From DTU015 sp964406505 (GTDB lineage: Bacteria; Bacillota; Sulfobacillia; Fermentithermobacillales; Fermentithermobacillaceae), in the NCBI GenBank assembly GCA_964406505.1, contig CAYORX010000023.1:1-25388 (forward strand): a DNA stretch of 25,388 nt, in the 5' to 3' direction. Each line of letters starts with the position of its first letter. Positions within the stretch are counted from its first letter, which is position 1. Position numbers and translations under genes: made by a program. Positions 7,555 to 15,693 of the stretch are shown piece after piece. Under the pieces are notes generated by a model. It was not told where the DNA came from. It saw only the letters and a program-made list of their open reading frames with translations, and did not search any database.

Positions 7555-9223
7555 TCACATTATCCTTTTGTTTGTTTTCTTGTTGCAATTCCACATCCCA
7601 CTGTTTGACAATATCTGGCTGTCTTCGTTTGTCTAGTGGTCTCAGGAACGGGGGTCTAAATTCCATTTTCCATACCGGCCCCAAAGTAACGATATCGGGA
7701 ACAGTCGGTTGTTTAGGGGCAATTGGTGCAAAGAAAGGGATTCCCAAACTAGTTAGAGAAAACAATCTGCAAAATACAACATATATCGCGGCTACTATTC
7801 CAAAGAGTCCTAGAAATGATCCGACTAAGATAAACATTAAAGTGGCTACGCGAACCAAAATCCCTGCTTCTTGATTTGGAATCGTAAAAGAGGCTACGCC
7901 TGTGATCGCGATTACGATTACCATAATGGGGCTTACCAGCGAAGCTGAAACGGCGGCTTCTCCTACCAGAAGGGCCCCAACGATCCCCATGGTTTGCCCA
8001 AACGGTGACGGTATCCGTATTCCGGCTTCTCGAATAAGTTCGAAACCGAAGTACATAAGCAGCACTTCAAGAGGTAGCGGTAGCGGGACCATTTCCCTAG
8101 CGGCCGCAATAGAAAAAAACAATACAGGAGGAATCATTTCCGGATGGTAATTAGTGATAGCTATATAGATGCCAGGAAATAGTATGGCTATAAACAAAGC
8201 TACCACGCGAATTAATCGTAGTACATTGCCATAAGGCCATCGAACGTAATGGTCTTCGGGACTGTGTAGAAATGCAAATATTGTTACCGGTGCAAGTAAA
8301 GCAAACGGATCACCTGAAACTAAAATTGCGACAGAACCTTCTAAGATAAAATGGGCAGTTCGGTCCGGTCTTTCTGTGCTTATGATCGTAGGAAAAAGGG
8401 TTTGGCTATTGGTTTCAATGAGCTGTTCCAATTTACCACTTGTTAGAACTGAGTCTATGGTAATAGATCTTATCCTGCGACTGATCTCAGAAGTTATTTT
8501 GGGATTAGCTAGATCTTTAATATACACGATGGCGCACTGCGTTTTAGTTCTTACGCCAACTTCAATGTTTTCTACTACTAAATCTGGCGTGCGAATCATG
8601 GAACGCAAAAGTGCTGTGTTAACCCTTAAAACTTCAACAAAACCTTGTTGGGGTCCCCTCACTATACGCTCACTTATGGCTTCCTGAACGTTTCTATGCT
8701 GCCAACCTTTGGTTTCGACCGTGATCGCTTTATCTTGACCCTGAATTAGAACTATGGTGTCTCCAGAGAGCACGGCTTCTACAGACTCGTCTACGGTGTT
8801 TTTTATCTCAGCTTGACCGCAGGCAATCAATGCATTCTTAAAACAGGTGAGTGTATCGCTTCTTTTATCCGATCCAAATTTTCTGATGGGAGACAATAAC
8901 ATAAGAGGCTGAAGAACGGAAGTGGTAATTTTATTTGAACAGGCCAAACCGTCTATGAAGGCAATGATGACTCGAAGGTTTGGATGGGCGCAAGAAATTT
9001 CCCTTATAACTATGTCGGATGAATCAGGAACATGAAATATTTTGTTTAGCAAGTGTAAGTTAACATCTAGATTTTTAGACCATTGTTTTGCTTGTATTTC
9101 TGTATCTGGTTCTTCGTTTTCAATAGTGGGTTGTTTTCCTAAAGAAAATTTAAGCCGTTCAGAACGGCCTTTTTTAGGAGTAAAATATTTAGTTATGCGT
9201 CTCAAGAACTTTAAAAGTTGCAT
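7541..9223 (-). CDS. gerA: Spore germination protein GerA, germinant receptor A subunit
   Basis: A subunit (GerA/SpoVAF family) of a germinant receptor. The 560-residue protein has a soluble N-terminal region to about residue 285, containing the conserved SERIVRGPQQGFVE, and then a membrane domain. The membrane domain includes PLPLPLEVLLMYFGFELIRE and GIRIPSPFGQTMGIVGALL, both strong family signatures, with about five or six membrane segments. I chose the ATG at 9223. A GTG at 9232 in the same frame is part of the Shine-Dalgarno sequence AGGTGAT itself, which sits correctly for 9223. It is the first gene of the minus-strand ger-rnhB-methyltransferase block. The germinant cannot be predicted from sequence. 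Confidence 0.95.
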   Translation of the reverse strand: MQLLKFLRRITKYFTPKKGRSERLKFSLGKQPTIENEEPDTEIQAKQWSKNLDVNLHLLNKIFHVPDSSDIVIREISCAHPNLRVIIAFIDGLACSNKITTSVLQPLMLLSPIRKFGSDKRSDTLTCFKNALIACGQAEIKNTVDESVEAVLSGDTIVLIQGQDKAITVETKGWQHRNVQEAISERIVRGPQQGFVEVLRVNTALLRSMIRTPDLVVENIEVGVRTKTQCAIVYIKDLANPKITSEISRRIRSITIDSVLTSGKLEQLIETNSQTLFPTIISTERPDRTAHFILEGSVAILVSGDPFALLAPVTIFAFLHSPEDHYVRWPYGNVLRLIRVVALFIAILFPGIYIAITNYHPEMIPPVLFFSIAAAREMVPLPLPLEVLLMYFGFELIREAGIRIPSPFGQTMGIVGALLVGEAAVSASLVSPIMVIVIAITGVASFTIPNQEAGILVRVATLMFILVGSFLGLFGIVAAIYVVFCRLFSLTSLGIPFFAPIAPKQPTVPDIVTLGPVWKMEFRPPFLRPLDKRRQPDIVKQWDVELQQENKQKDNVNENS

Positions 9224-9235
9224 ATTTATCACCTG

Positions 9236-9364
9236 TTTTCGACAACACGGTTAAATAGTACGTGCTGAATCTCAATTTTTAGTGATTCCCGTTCTTGAAC
9301 AAGGTTATGAATGGAAAAGTTATGGTGAATAGTGCCATTTTTAAAACTGGTTTTCTGTCGAAAA
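9236..9364. repeat. 9-bp inverted repeat in the gerA/dprA divergent gap
   Basis: TTTTCGACA (9236-9244) and TGTCGAAAA (9356-9364) are perfect reverse complements 111 nt apart, within the roughly 210-base gap between the divergent gerA and dprA. Otherwise this gap (9224-9436) shows only weak promoter-like strings: TTGAAC at 9295, and CGTACTA on the minus strand, which resembles a sigma-G -10. None has a convincing partner box. The repeat may be a paired regulator site, a rearrangement scar, or chance. Confidence 0.3.
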
Positions 9365-9436
9365 ATGTTTAGATGACGCGATATGACTTGATCCAATTGC
9401 TAAAAAATGTAAAAATATTCCGGGGTGTATGAAATT

Positions 9437-10459
9437 TTGAACAATACATTATTTGCGATGATTAAACATCTTGGGATTTTAGGAAATGTGTATGGAGAAG
9501 AAGTGAAGAAACTGTCTTATGATAACCTAGTTAAAAGGGCAAAGTTGATTATCGGTTTATGTAGTGAGCAGAACATAAAAATTATTACGTCGGAAGATCC
9601 TGAATACCCGGAGCATTTAAGAAGGATACCTGATTGTCCCCAACTGCTTTTCGTAAAGGGAAATTTACTTCCGCGCGACAGGATATCAGTAGCCATGGTA
9701 GGAACAAGGAAGCCGACCGAAGCCGGGAAGGTTGTGGCAACCGAATTGGCTTTAGAACTTGCGAGGGCTGGAGTGACTATTATTTCAGGTTTAGCTTACG
9801 GAATTGATACATGTGTACATAGGGCTGCCTTGGCGGCTAATGGACGCACTATTGCCTGTTTAGGTCAAGGTGTGGATAAAGTATATCCCAAAGCTAACTG
9901 GGAACTTTACACGAAAATCCCGATGGCCGGTGCCTTGCTATCAGAATATTTGCCTGGAACGAGTCCTCGACCATGGCACTTTCCTGCCAGAAACAGGTTG
10001 ATTTCGGGGTTGGCGCTGGGTGTTGTGGTTATAGAGGCCGGTCAAAAATCTGGCGCCTTAATTACGGCTAATTGGGCCCTTGAACAAGGCCGTCCTGTTA
10101 TGGCGGTACCAGGAAATGTAAAATCGTATGCGAGTAAGGGCGCAAACCGTTTAATCCAAGATGGAGCATATCTGGTCACCGATACCGAAGATGTGCTATC
10201 CTTTCTCAGACGAGATTATGAGTATGTTCCTGAATCTGGAACACATGAATTCTCGCAGCAGGTAACTTTGGAAGAGTCACTTGTGCTAGAATCTTTAATA
10301 CAGCGGGAATCAATTGAGGATATATGTGAAAATCTTGGACAATTGCCGGTATCTAAAACAATAGGACTATTATCATCGCTCGAGATCAAGGGGTTGGTAA
10401 AATCGCTTCCAGGCGGTAAGTATGTTATAACATTTGCCGGGCAAAAGTTGATCACTTAA
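9437..10459 (+). CDS. dprA: DNA processing protein DprA (Smf)
   Basis: DprA binds incoming single-stranded DNA and loads RecA during transformation; it is widespread also in bacteria not known to be competent. The Rossmann-like core is clear: VAMVGTRKPTEAG (the GSR motif, with Thr in place of Ser), SGLAYGID, FPARNRLISGL, EAGQKSGALITANWALEQGR and VPGN. A C-terminal winged-helix domain follows (about 280-340, ending LPGGKYVITFAG). The N-terminal SAM-like region is short and divergent. The frame is open from a GTG at 9425, but GGGGTG overlaps that codon. The TTG at 9437, nine nt after it, gives 340 residues and is preferred. topA follows after 19 nt, probably in one transcript. Confidence 0.93.
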   Translation: MNNTLFAMIKHLGILGNVYGEEVKKLSYDNLVKRAKLIIGLCSEQNIKIITSEDPEYPEHLRRIPDCPQLLFVKGNLLPRDRISVAMVGTRKPTEAGKVVATELALELARAGVTIISGLAYGIDTCVHRAALAANGRTIACLGQGVDKVYPKANWELYTKIPMAGALLSEYLPGTSPRPWHFPARNRLISGLALGVVVIEAGQKSGALITANWALEQGRPVMAVPGNVKSYASKGANRLIQDGAYLVTDTEDVLSFLRRDYEYVPESGTHEFSQQVTLEESLVLESLIQRESIEDICENLGQLPVSKTIGLLSSLEIKGLVKSLPGGKYVITFAGQKLIT

Positions 10460-10478
10460 AAAGGTGGGAATTATTATT

Positions 10479-12563
10479 ATGAGTAAGCAGCTAAAACGCC
10501 CGTTAATTATCGTTGAATCACCAACAAAAGCACGAACAATATCAAGGTTTATGAAATCCAAATATGATGTGAAAGCATCTATGGGTCACATACGAGATCT
10601 TCCCAAAAGTAAATTGGGTGTAGATACTGAGAACGAATTTGAGCCGAAATATATCACTATTAGGGGCAAAGGAAAGACGATTAAAGAATTAAAAAATGCT
10701 GCGAATAAAGCATCAAGTATCTATCTTGCTACGGACCCTGATAGGGAAGGTGAAGCAATATCGTGGCATTTGTGCCATGTTCTTAAGATTAAACCAGAAG
10801 AGGCCCAAAGAGTGGTGGTCCACGAAATTACTAAAACTGCTGTTAGCAATGCGTTTAAAAAACCAATTCCGGTAAAACAAAGTTTGGTAGATGCACAGCA
10901 AGCAAGGCGTATATTAGACAGATTGGTTGGCTACACTTTAAGCCCGCTTCTATGGAAAAAAGTACGTCCAGGGTTATCTGCTGGCCGCGTTCAGTCGGCT
11001 GCGCTTAGAATTATCGTCGATAGAGAAATGGAAATTGAGGCTTTTGAACCTGAAGAATACTGGACTCTCGAAGCGCTGTTGCAGGGGAAAGAAGGTAAAG
11101 TTACCGCAAAATATTTTGGAATTGATGGAGAAAAGAAAGAACTAAAAAACCAGTCTGATGTTGATAAAGTTATTGAAGAGGTTGAGGACGTTGATTTTAT
11201 AGTTGTCTCGGTAAAACCGGGTCAAAGACGCAAAAATCCGCCTTTTCCTTTTACCACGTCAACCATCCAGCAAGAAGCTTCGAGTAAGTTAAGATTCCCA
11301 GTTCGAAAAACAATGAGCGTTGCTCAATCACTTTATGAGGGGGTAAACTTGGGCGAGCAAGGATATACAGGTATTATAACATATATGAGAACTGACTCTA
11401 CTAGAGTTTCACCTGATGCCATCAAAGAAGCTAGGCAGTATATTAAAGCGACGTTCGGTAAAGAATATATAGGTAAAGGTAGGCGGGGTAAGGCTAAAGC
11501 GGGAACCCAAGATGCTCACGAAGCGATTAGACCGACCGCTATCTCGCAAACACCAGAAAAAGTAAAACCGTTTTTATCTACAGATCAATATAAACTCTAT
11601 ACCCTTATATGGAATCGATTTGTGGCTAGTCAAATGACCCCAGCTATTTACGATACTGTCACTTGTGATATCGCAGCGAACAAACACATATTTAGGGCTA
11701 GTGGTTCTATGATGAGGTTCCCCGGTTTTACAAGATTGTATGAAGAAGAAAAAGAAGAGGGAGTCGACGAAGAATCTCAGCAAACCATCATTCCTCTTAG
11801 CGAAAACGAACTTTTAAAATTGGAAAAATTGGACCCTACGCAACATTTCACCAATCCACCGTATAGATATACTGAAGCTAGCTTGGTGAGAACCCTTGAG
11901 CAGAACGGAATTGGAAGACCTTCCACTTATGCACCGATTATAGCTACACTTACGACGAGGGATTATGTCAATCGGGAAAGGCGACATTTTGTGCCAACTG
12001 AACTCGGTCGCCTTGTGGATTCGATTTTAAGAGAGCATTTCCCTTCGATAGTTGATGTCGGTTTTACCGCCGGGATGGAGAAAAAATTAGATGCCATAGA
12101 AGAAGGAACATCTCAGTGGAAACAGGTGGTAGGTGAATTCTGGACGCCTTTCATAAAGCAAATTGAGAAAGCTGAAGAAAATATTGAACGTGTAAAACTA
12201 AAAGATGAATTGGCCGGAGAAAATTGCGAAAAGTGTGGCCTCCCTATGGTGATAAAAAGAAGTAGATTTGGTAAGTTTATCGCTTGTTCAGGGTATCCTG
12301 AGTGCAAGAACACAAAGCCATTCTTGGAAAAAACCGGTGCTGTTTGTCCTAAGTGCAAAGGCGACATCGTAGTCCGTAGGTCAAGAAAGGGTAGGGTGTT
12401 TTTTGGATGTTCTAATTATCCTAAATGCGATTTTGTATCTTGGTATAGGCCTCTTCCCGACAAAAAATGTCCTTTATGTGGAACTTTTCTTGTTGAAGCC
12501 AAAAGTAAGTCTAGCAATTATCGCTGTGGAAATCCCGATTGCAAATATATTCAGAAACTCTAA
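10479..12563 (+). CDS. topA: DNA topoisomerase I (type IA)
   Basis: Relaxes negative supercoils through a transient 5'-phosphotyrosine link. Full length at 694 residues from the ATG at 10479, which has AAGGTGG about 10 nt upstream; a GTG at 10464 lies inside that ribosome site. The TOPRIM domain shows E13 (IVESPTKA) and the D86-x-D88 pair in ATDPDREGE. The catalytic tyrosine is Y302 in ITYMRTDSTR. At the C-terminus are three four-cysteine zinc modules: C583/C586/C603/C609, C623/C626/C644/C650 and C664/C667/C683/C688, all intact. In Bacillus relatives trmFO sits between topA and xerC; here no such gene is present. Confidence 0.97.
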   Translation: MSKQLKRPLIIVESPTKARTISRFMKSKYDVKASMGHIRDLPKSKLGVDTENEFEPKYITIRGKGKTIKELKNAANKASSIYLATDPDREGEAISWHLCHVLKIKPEEAQRVVVHEITKTAVSNAFKKPIPVKQSLVDAQQARRILDRLVGYTLSPLLWKKVRPGLSAGRVQSAALRIIVDREMEIEAFEPEEYWTLEALLQGKEGKVTAKYFGIDGEKKELKNQSDVDKVIEEVEDVDFIVVSVKPGQRRKNPPFPFTTSTIQQEASSKLRFPVRKTMSVAQSLYEGVNLGEQGYTGIITYMRTDSTRVSPDAIKEARQYIKATFGKEYIGKGRRGKAKAGTQDAHEAIRPTAISQTPEKVKPFLSTDQYKLYTLIWNRFVASQMTPAIYDTVTCDIAANKHIFRASGSMMRFPGFTRLYEEEKEEGVDEESQQTIIPLSENELLKLEKLDPTQHFTNPPYRYTEASLVRTLEQNGIGRPSTYAPIIATLTTRDYVNRERRHFVPTELGRLVDSILREHFPSIVDVGFTAGMEKKLDAIEEGTSQWKQVVGEFWTPFIKQIEKAEENIERVKLKDELAGENCEKCGLPMVIKRSRFGKFIACSGYPECKNTKPFLEKTGAVCPKCKGDIVVRRSRKGRVFFGCSNYPKCDFVSWYRPLPDKKCPLCGTFLVEAKSKSSNYRCGNPDCKYIQKL

Positions 12564-12581
12564 GAATATTGCGAAAACTAG

Positions 12582-12622
12582 TTGATGCACGTGAGTGTAA
12601 GTGATAATATAGACGCGTGCAT
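12582..12622 (+). promoter_or_regulatory. Candidate promoter with flanking inverted repeat before xerC
   Basis: TTGATG (12582-12587), a 17-nt spacer and TAATAT (12605-12610), with an extended TG two bases before it, make a moderate sigma-A promoter. ATGCACG (12585-12591) and CGTGCAT (12616-12622) are perfect 7-bp inverted arms that bracket the -10. That arrangement would suit a repressor or a leader hairpin. The 99-nt topA-xerC gap holds no clear terminator. Function is inferred. Confidence 0.35.
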
Positions 12623-12662
12623 ATTTGTCTAAAAGTAAATTATGCAGTAAGAAGGCGGTTTA

Positions 12663-13682
12663 ATGGTGCGGTCGCTTCTCCAATGGAAGGAAGATTTTCT
12701 TGTAGAGATCAGCGTATCAAAGATCCAGAGTCTCAATACTCTTCGGTCTTACTCGCATGATCTAAAACAGTTTTTCGATTTTTTATCAAAATTTGATTAC
12801 TGTAAACAACCCACGGATATGTTCGCTGTAGATCTCGAAACAGATCATATCCGTAGGTTTTCTGTGTACTTGGGTAAACAGGGTTATAAGAGTTCTTCAA
12901 TTGCCCGTAAATTATCTGCGGTTCGAAGTTTTTGCGCCTTTTTGGCGCGGAGAGGCGTCATCGACGACAATCCCGCTAAAGGGATTTCTTCAAGAAGAAC
13001 TCATACATATCTACCTAAACTGTTTTCTGAAGATGAAATCGTACAAATCCTACAGACAATCGATATTCAGACCTCATTTGGAAAGCGGGATCGTGCAATT
13101 ATAGAATTACTGTACGGGGCTGGTTTACGTATTAGTGAATTAGCGCAACTTAACATTGACGATGTAGATTATTCCCTGGGTTTTGTCAGAGTAGTTGGCA
13201 AGGGCGACAAGGAAAGGTTAGTCCCTTTAGGCTCAATAGCTTTAGATGCTCTTGGGCTTTATCTTAAGCAAGCACGTGATTGTTTTTTGAAGACAACCAA
13301 CGACCAAATAACCGCGAGTCATACTGCTTCGAGCAAACCTTTGTTTCTTAATAAATTTGGAACTAGATTGTCTGTGAGATCAATTCGGCGTGTGCTTCAT
13401 AAATATATTTTACTTGCCGACTTAGATCCTAAGGGGCGTTCGCCCCATACTTTAAGACACTCTTTTGCGACTCATTTGCTGTCTGGAGGTGCTGATCTTA
13501 GATCAGTTCAAGAGATGCTTGGGCATGCAAGTATTACTACCACTCAGATATACACACACGTAATGCCTGATCGGCTACGTCATATTTATAGAAGTGCTCA
13601 TCCTAGGGCTTATGCTAATGTGTCTGAAAAAGGCCTTGATTCAAATAGGTGTGGGCCTGAAAGTGGTGAAGACCGTGACTAA
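12663..13682 (+). CDS. xerC: Tyrosine recombinase XerC
   Basis: Site-specific tyrosine recombinase of the XerC/CodV type, which with XerD resolves chromosome dimers at dif. The N-terminal SAM-like (core-binding) domain covers about 1-110 and the catalytic domain 115-315. All catalytic residues are present: R156 (GAGLRISEL), K180 (GKGDKER), H262 and R265 (PHTLRHSFATHLL), H288 (LGHASITTTQ) and nucleophile Y297 (IYTHV). At 339 residues it is longer than the usual 300, from a loop near 205-225 and a polar tail after 315. ATG at 12663 follows GAAGGCGG. Its stop overlaps the start of hslV by 8 nt. The position topA-xerC-hslVU-codY supports XerC rather than XerD or a phage integrase. Confidence 0.93.
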   Translation: MVRSLLQWKEDFLVEISVSKIQSLNTLRSYSHDLKQFFDFLSKFDYCKQPTDMFAVDLETDHIRRFSVYLGKQGYKSSSIARKLSAVRSFCAFLARRGVIDDNPAKGISSRRTHTYLPKLFSEDEIVQILQTIDIQTSFGKRDRAIIELLYGAGLRISELAQLNIDDVDYSLGFVRVVGKGDKERLVPLGSIALDALGLYLKQARDCFLKTTNDQITASHTASSKPLFLNKFGTRLSVRSIRRVLHKYILLADLDPKGRSPHTLRHSFATHLLSGGADLRSVQEMLGHASITTTQIYTHVMPDRLRHIYRSAHPRAYANVSEKGLDSNRCGPESGEDRD

Positions 13683-14232
13683 ATACCCGCGTAATCGGTT
13701 TCGAAGTACTACGGTTTTGGCAGTGAAAGTTAAAGGCAAAGCCGCTATGGCAGGGGATGGCCAGGTCACTTTGGAAGGAAACCAAACTATCTTGAAATCT
13801 ACTGCCAGGAAAGTGAGAAAAATATACAAGAATTCAGTGATTGCCGGTTTTGCCGGATCAGTCGGAGATGCTTTGACACTGTTTGATAAGTTAGAAAGTC
13901 ATCTCGAGGAAAGCCGGGGTGACCTCTTAAAATCTACAGTAAATCTTGCTAAAGAATGGCGTACTGATAGATTGCTCAGACAATTAAAAGCAATGTTATT
14001 GTGCATGGATAAGGATCATTTGTTGCTTGTATCAGGCACCGGCGAGGTTATCGAGCCTGACGAATCAGTGCTAGCTATTGGTTCGGGCGGTGCATATGCA
14101 ACTGCGGCTGCCAAAGCGCTAATGAAGTTTACCGATATGGATGCGGTCTCTATAGTAGGGGAATCATTGAAAATAGCTGCATCAATATGCATTTATACGA
14201 ATAGCAACATTGTTATCGAAAGTCTTGAGTGA
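13675..14232 (+). CDS. hslV: HslV (ClpQ) peptidase of the HslUV protease
   Basis: Proteasome-like threonine peptidase; two hexameric rings pair with HslU for ATP-driven proteolysis in the cytoplasm. The core motifs are STTVLAVK, AMAGDGQVTL, STARKVRKI, VIAGFAGSVGDALTLF and AIGSGGAYATAAA. The catalytic Thr should be T12 after processing. From the GTG at 13675, which has GGTG six nt before it, the protein has 185 residues with an 11-residue propeptide; E. coli HslV carries only the initiator Met. Other GTG codons at 13663 and 13666 would lengthen it by 3-4 residues. The GDGQVT loop has one residue more than I recall for the B. subtilis homologue. It overlaps xerC by 8 nt, and hslU begins 32 nt downstream. 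Confidence 0.94.
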   Translation: MTKYPRNRFRSTTVLAVKVKGKAAMAGDGQVTLEGNQTILKSTARKVRKIYKNSVIAGFAGSVGDALTLFDKLESHLEESRGDLLKSTVNLAKEWRTDRLLRQLKAMLLCMDKDHLLLVSGTGEVIEPDESVLAIGSGGAYATAAAKALMKFTDMDAVSIVGESLKIAASICIYTNSNIVIESLE

Positions 14233-14264
14233 TAATAGTGTGCGATTATAGAGGATGGTGTGTT

Positions 14265-15668
14265 ATGGAAAGCTTGACTCCTCGCGAGACAGTGGCAGAA
14301 TTGAACAAATATATAATTGGTCAAAACCAAGCTAAACGTGCTGTCGCTGTGGCGCTCCGTAATAGATTAAGACGGCAAAAAGTTGTCGGTGATCTGCAGG
14401 AAGATATTATTCCAAAAAACATCCTTATGATCGGACCGACTGGAATTGGAAAAACCGAAATATGCAGAAGGCTAGCTAAATTAGTAAATGCGCCTTTTGT
14501 AAAAGTAGAAGCTTCAAAATTTACCGAAGTAGGATACGTGGGCCGGGATGTAGACTCAATTATTCGCGATCTCGTTGAAAGTGCAGTCGGCATGGTTAGA
14601 AAACAAAAACTTGAAAGCGTGCACCACAAGGCAGGGATGCTAGCTCAAAAAAGACTTATAGACATACTATGTCCCATGCCGGAAAAGCGCAAAACGGCTC
14701 AAAATCCTTTAGAGATGCTTTTTAATCCTACGCAACCAATTTATGACCATAGTGAGGATGATGGTCGCGAAGAGGAACTTGATCGAATTCGGTCAAAGCG
14801 GGAGCTTATTCGTCAACAACTTGAACGAGGTGAAATTGAGGATCGGGAAATGGAACTAGAAGTTGAAGATACCAGTTTTCCTAGATTAGAGTTTTTTGAT
14901 GGACTGGGAATGCAGGAGATGGAGATTAACATGCAGAATCTTTTTGGCGGATTGTTGCCTAAACGAACCAAGAAAAGAAGGGTTTCGGTAAAAGAGGCAC
15001 GTAAAATACTAGCCCAAGAAGAAAGCAATAAGCTCGTCGATCAGGATACTATCGTTGCAGAAGCTATACAGCGATGTGAGAAGTTGGGAATAGTATTTCT
15101 TGATGAACTTGATAAGATTGCAGGCAAAGAAAAAGGTGCTGGTCCCGATGTTTCACGCGAGGGAGTTCAAAGAGATTTGCTGCCGATAGTAGAGGGTACT
15201 ACAGTTGTTACCAAATATGGACCGGTGAAAACTGATCACATTCTATTTATTGGAGCAGGAGCATTTCACGTAAGTAAACCTTCGGATCTAATCCCCGAAT
15301 TACAAGGCCGCTTCCCTATTAGAGTTGAGTTGACCGCCCTCGAGGAAGAGGATTTTGTCCGCATTTTAACTGAACCTGAAAACTCGCTTACGCGCCAGTA
15401 CAAAGAGCTGTTGGATACTGACGGCGTTTCTCTAGAATATACTTCCGACGGCATACACGAGATTGCCAAAATGGCATTTGAGGTGAATCAAGTAGGAGAG
15501 AACATTGGTGCTAGACGTCTTCATACGGTAATGGAAAAACTTCTTGAGGAAGTTTTGTTTGACGCGCCGGATGTTTTGCAAGGTAAGGTGATAATCGACA
15601 AAAAATATGTACAAGATAAGCTGAAGGATTTAGTAACCGATAGGGATCTAACAAGATATATTCTTTAG
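14265..15668 (+). CDS. hslU: HslU (ClpY) AAA+ unfoldase of the HslUV protease
   Basis: Hexameric ATPase that unfolds substrates and feeds them to HslV. Length is 467 residues. Walker A is GPTGIGKT (57-64), the pore loop GYVGRD is at 90-95, and Walker B is IVFLDELDKI (276-285). The intermediate domain spans about 110-245 with charged helices. GVQRDLLPIVEG, conserved in the family, follows. The C-terminus ends DLTRYIL, the tail that inserts between HslV subunits and activates them, so the pair looks functional. The ATG at 14265 is chosen over the upstream frame opening at 14229: it has GAGG and GGTG before it and homology starts there (SLTPRETVAELNKYIIGQ). Confidence 0.97.
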   Translation: MESLTPRETVAELNKYIIGQNQAKRAVAVALRNRLRRQKVVGDLQEDIIPKNILMIGPTGIGKTEICRRLAKLVNAPFVKVEASKFTEVGYVGRDVDSIIRDLVESAVGMVRKQKLESVHHKAGMLAQKRLIDILCPMPEKRKTAQNPLEMLFNPTQPIYDHSEDDGREEELDRIRSKRELIRQQLERGEIEDREMELEVEDTSFPRLEFFDGLGMQEMEINMQNLFGGLLPKRTKKRRVSVKEARKILAQEESNKLVDQDTIVAEAIQRCEKLGIVFLDELDKIAGKEKGAGPDVSREGVQRDLLPIVEGTTVVTKYGPVKTDHILFIGAGAFHVSKPSDLIPELQGRFPIRVELTALEEEDFVRILTEPENSLTRQYKELLDTDGVSLEYTSDGIHEIAKMAFEVNQVGENIGARRLHTVMEKLLEEVLFDAPDVLQGKVIIDKKYVQDKLKDLVTDRDLTRYIL

Positions 15669-15693
15669 ACGATATATGAAAGGGAGAGTAGAA

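Noticed and set aside
7133..8687. Several plus-strand ORFs of 82-113 codons within gerB and gerA
   Set aside because: Antisense shadows created by hydrophobic codon bias of membrane genes.
9240..9300. Sigma-G promoter for gerA (CGTACTA on the minus strand)
   Set aside because: The -10-like string matches at six of seven positions, but no -35-like element is found at the right distance.
3485..9436. Mobile element carrying the ger block
   Set aside because: No transposase, integrase, terminal repeats or target duplication were seen at its edges; only one 9-bp inverted repeat at the right side.
12663..13682. Phage or integron integrase
   Set aside because: Position between topA and hslV, and the full XerC motif set, indicate the housekeeping recombinase.
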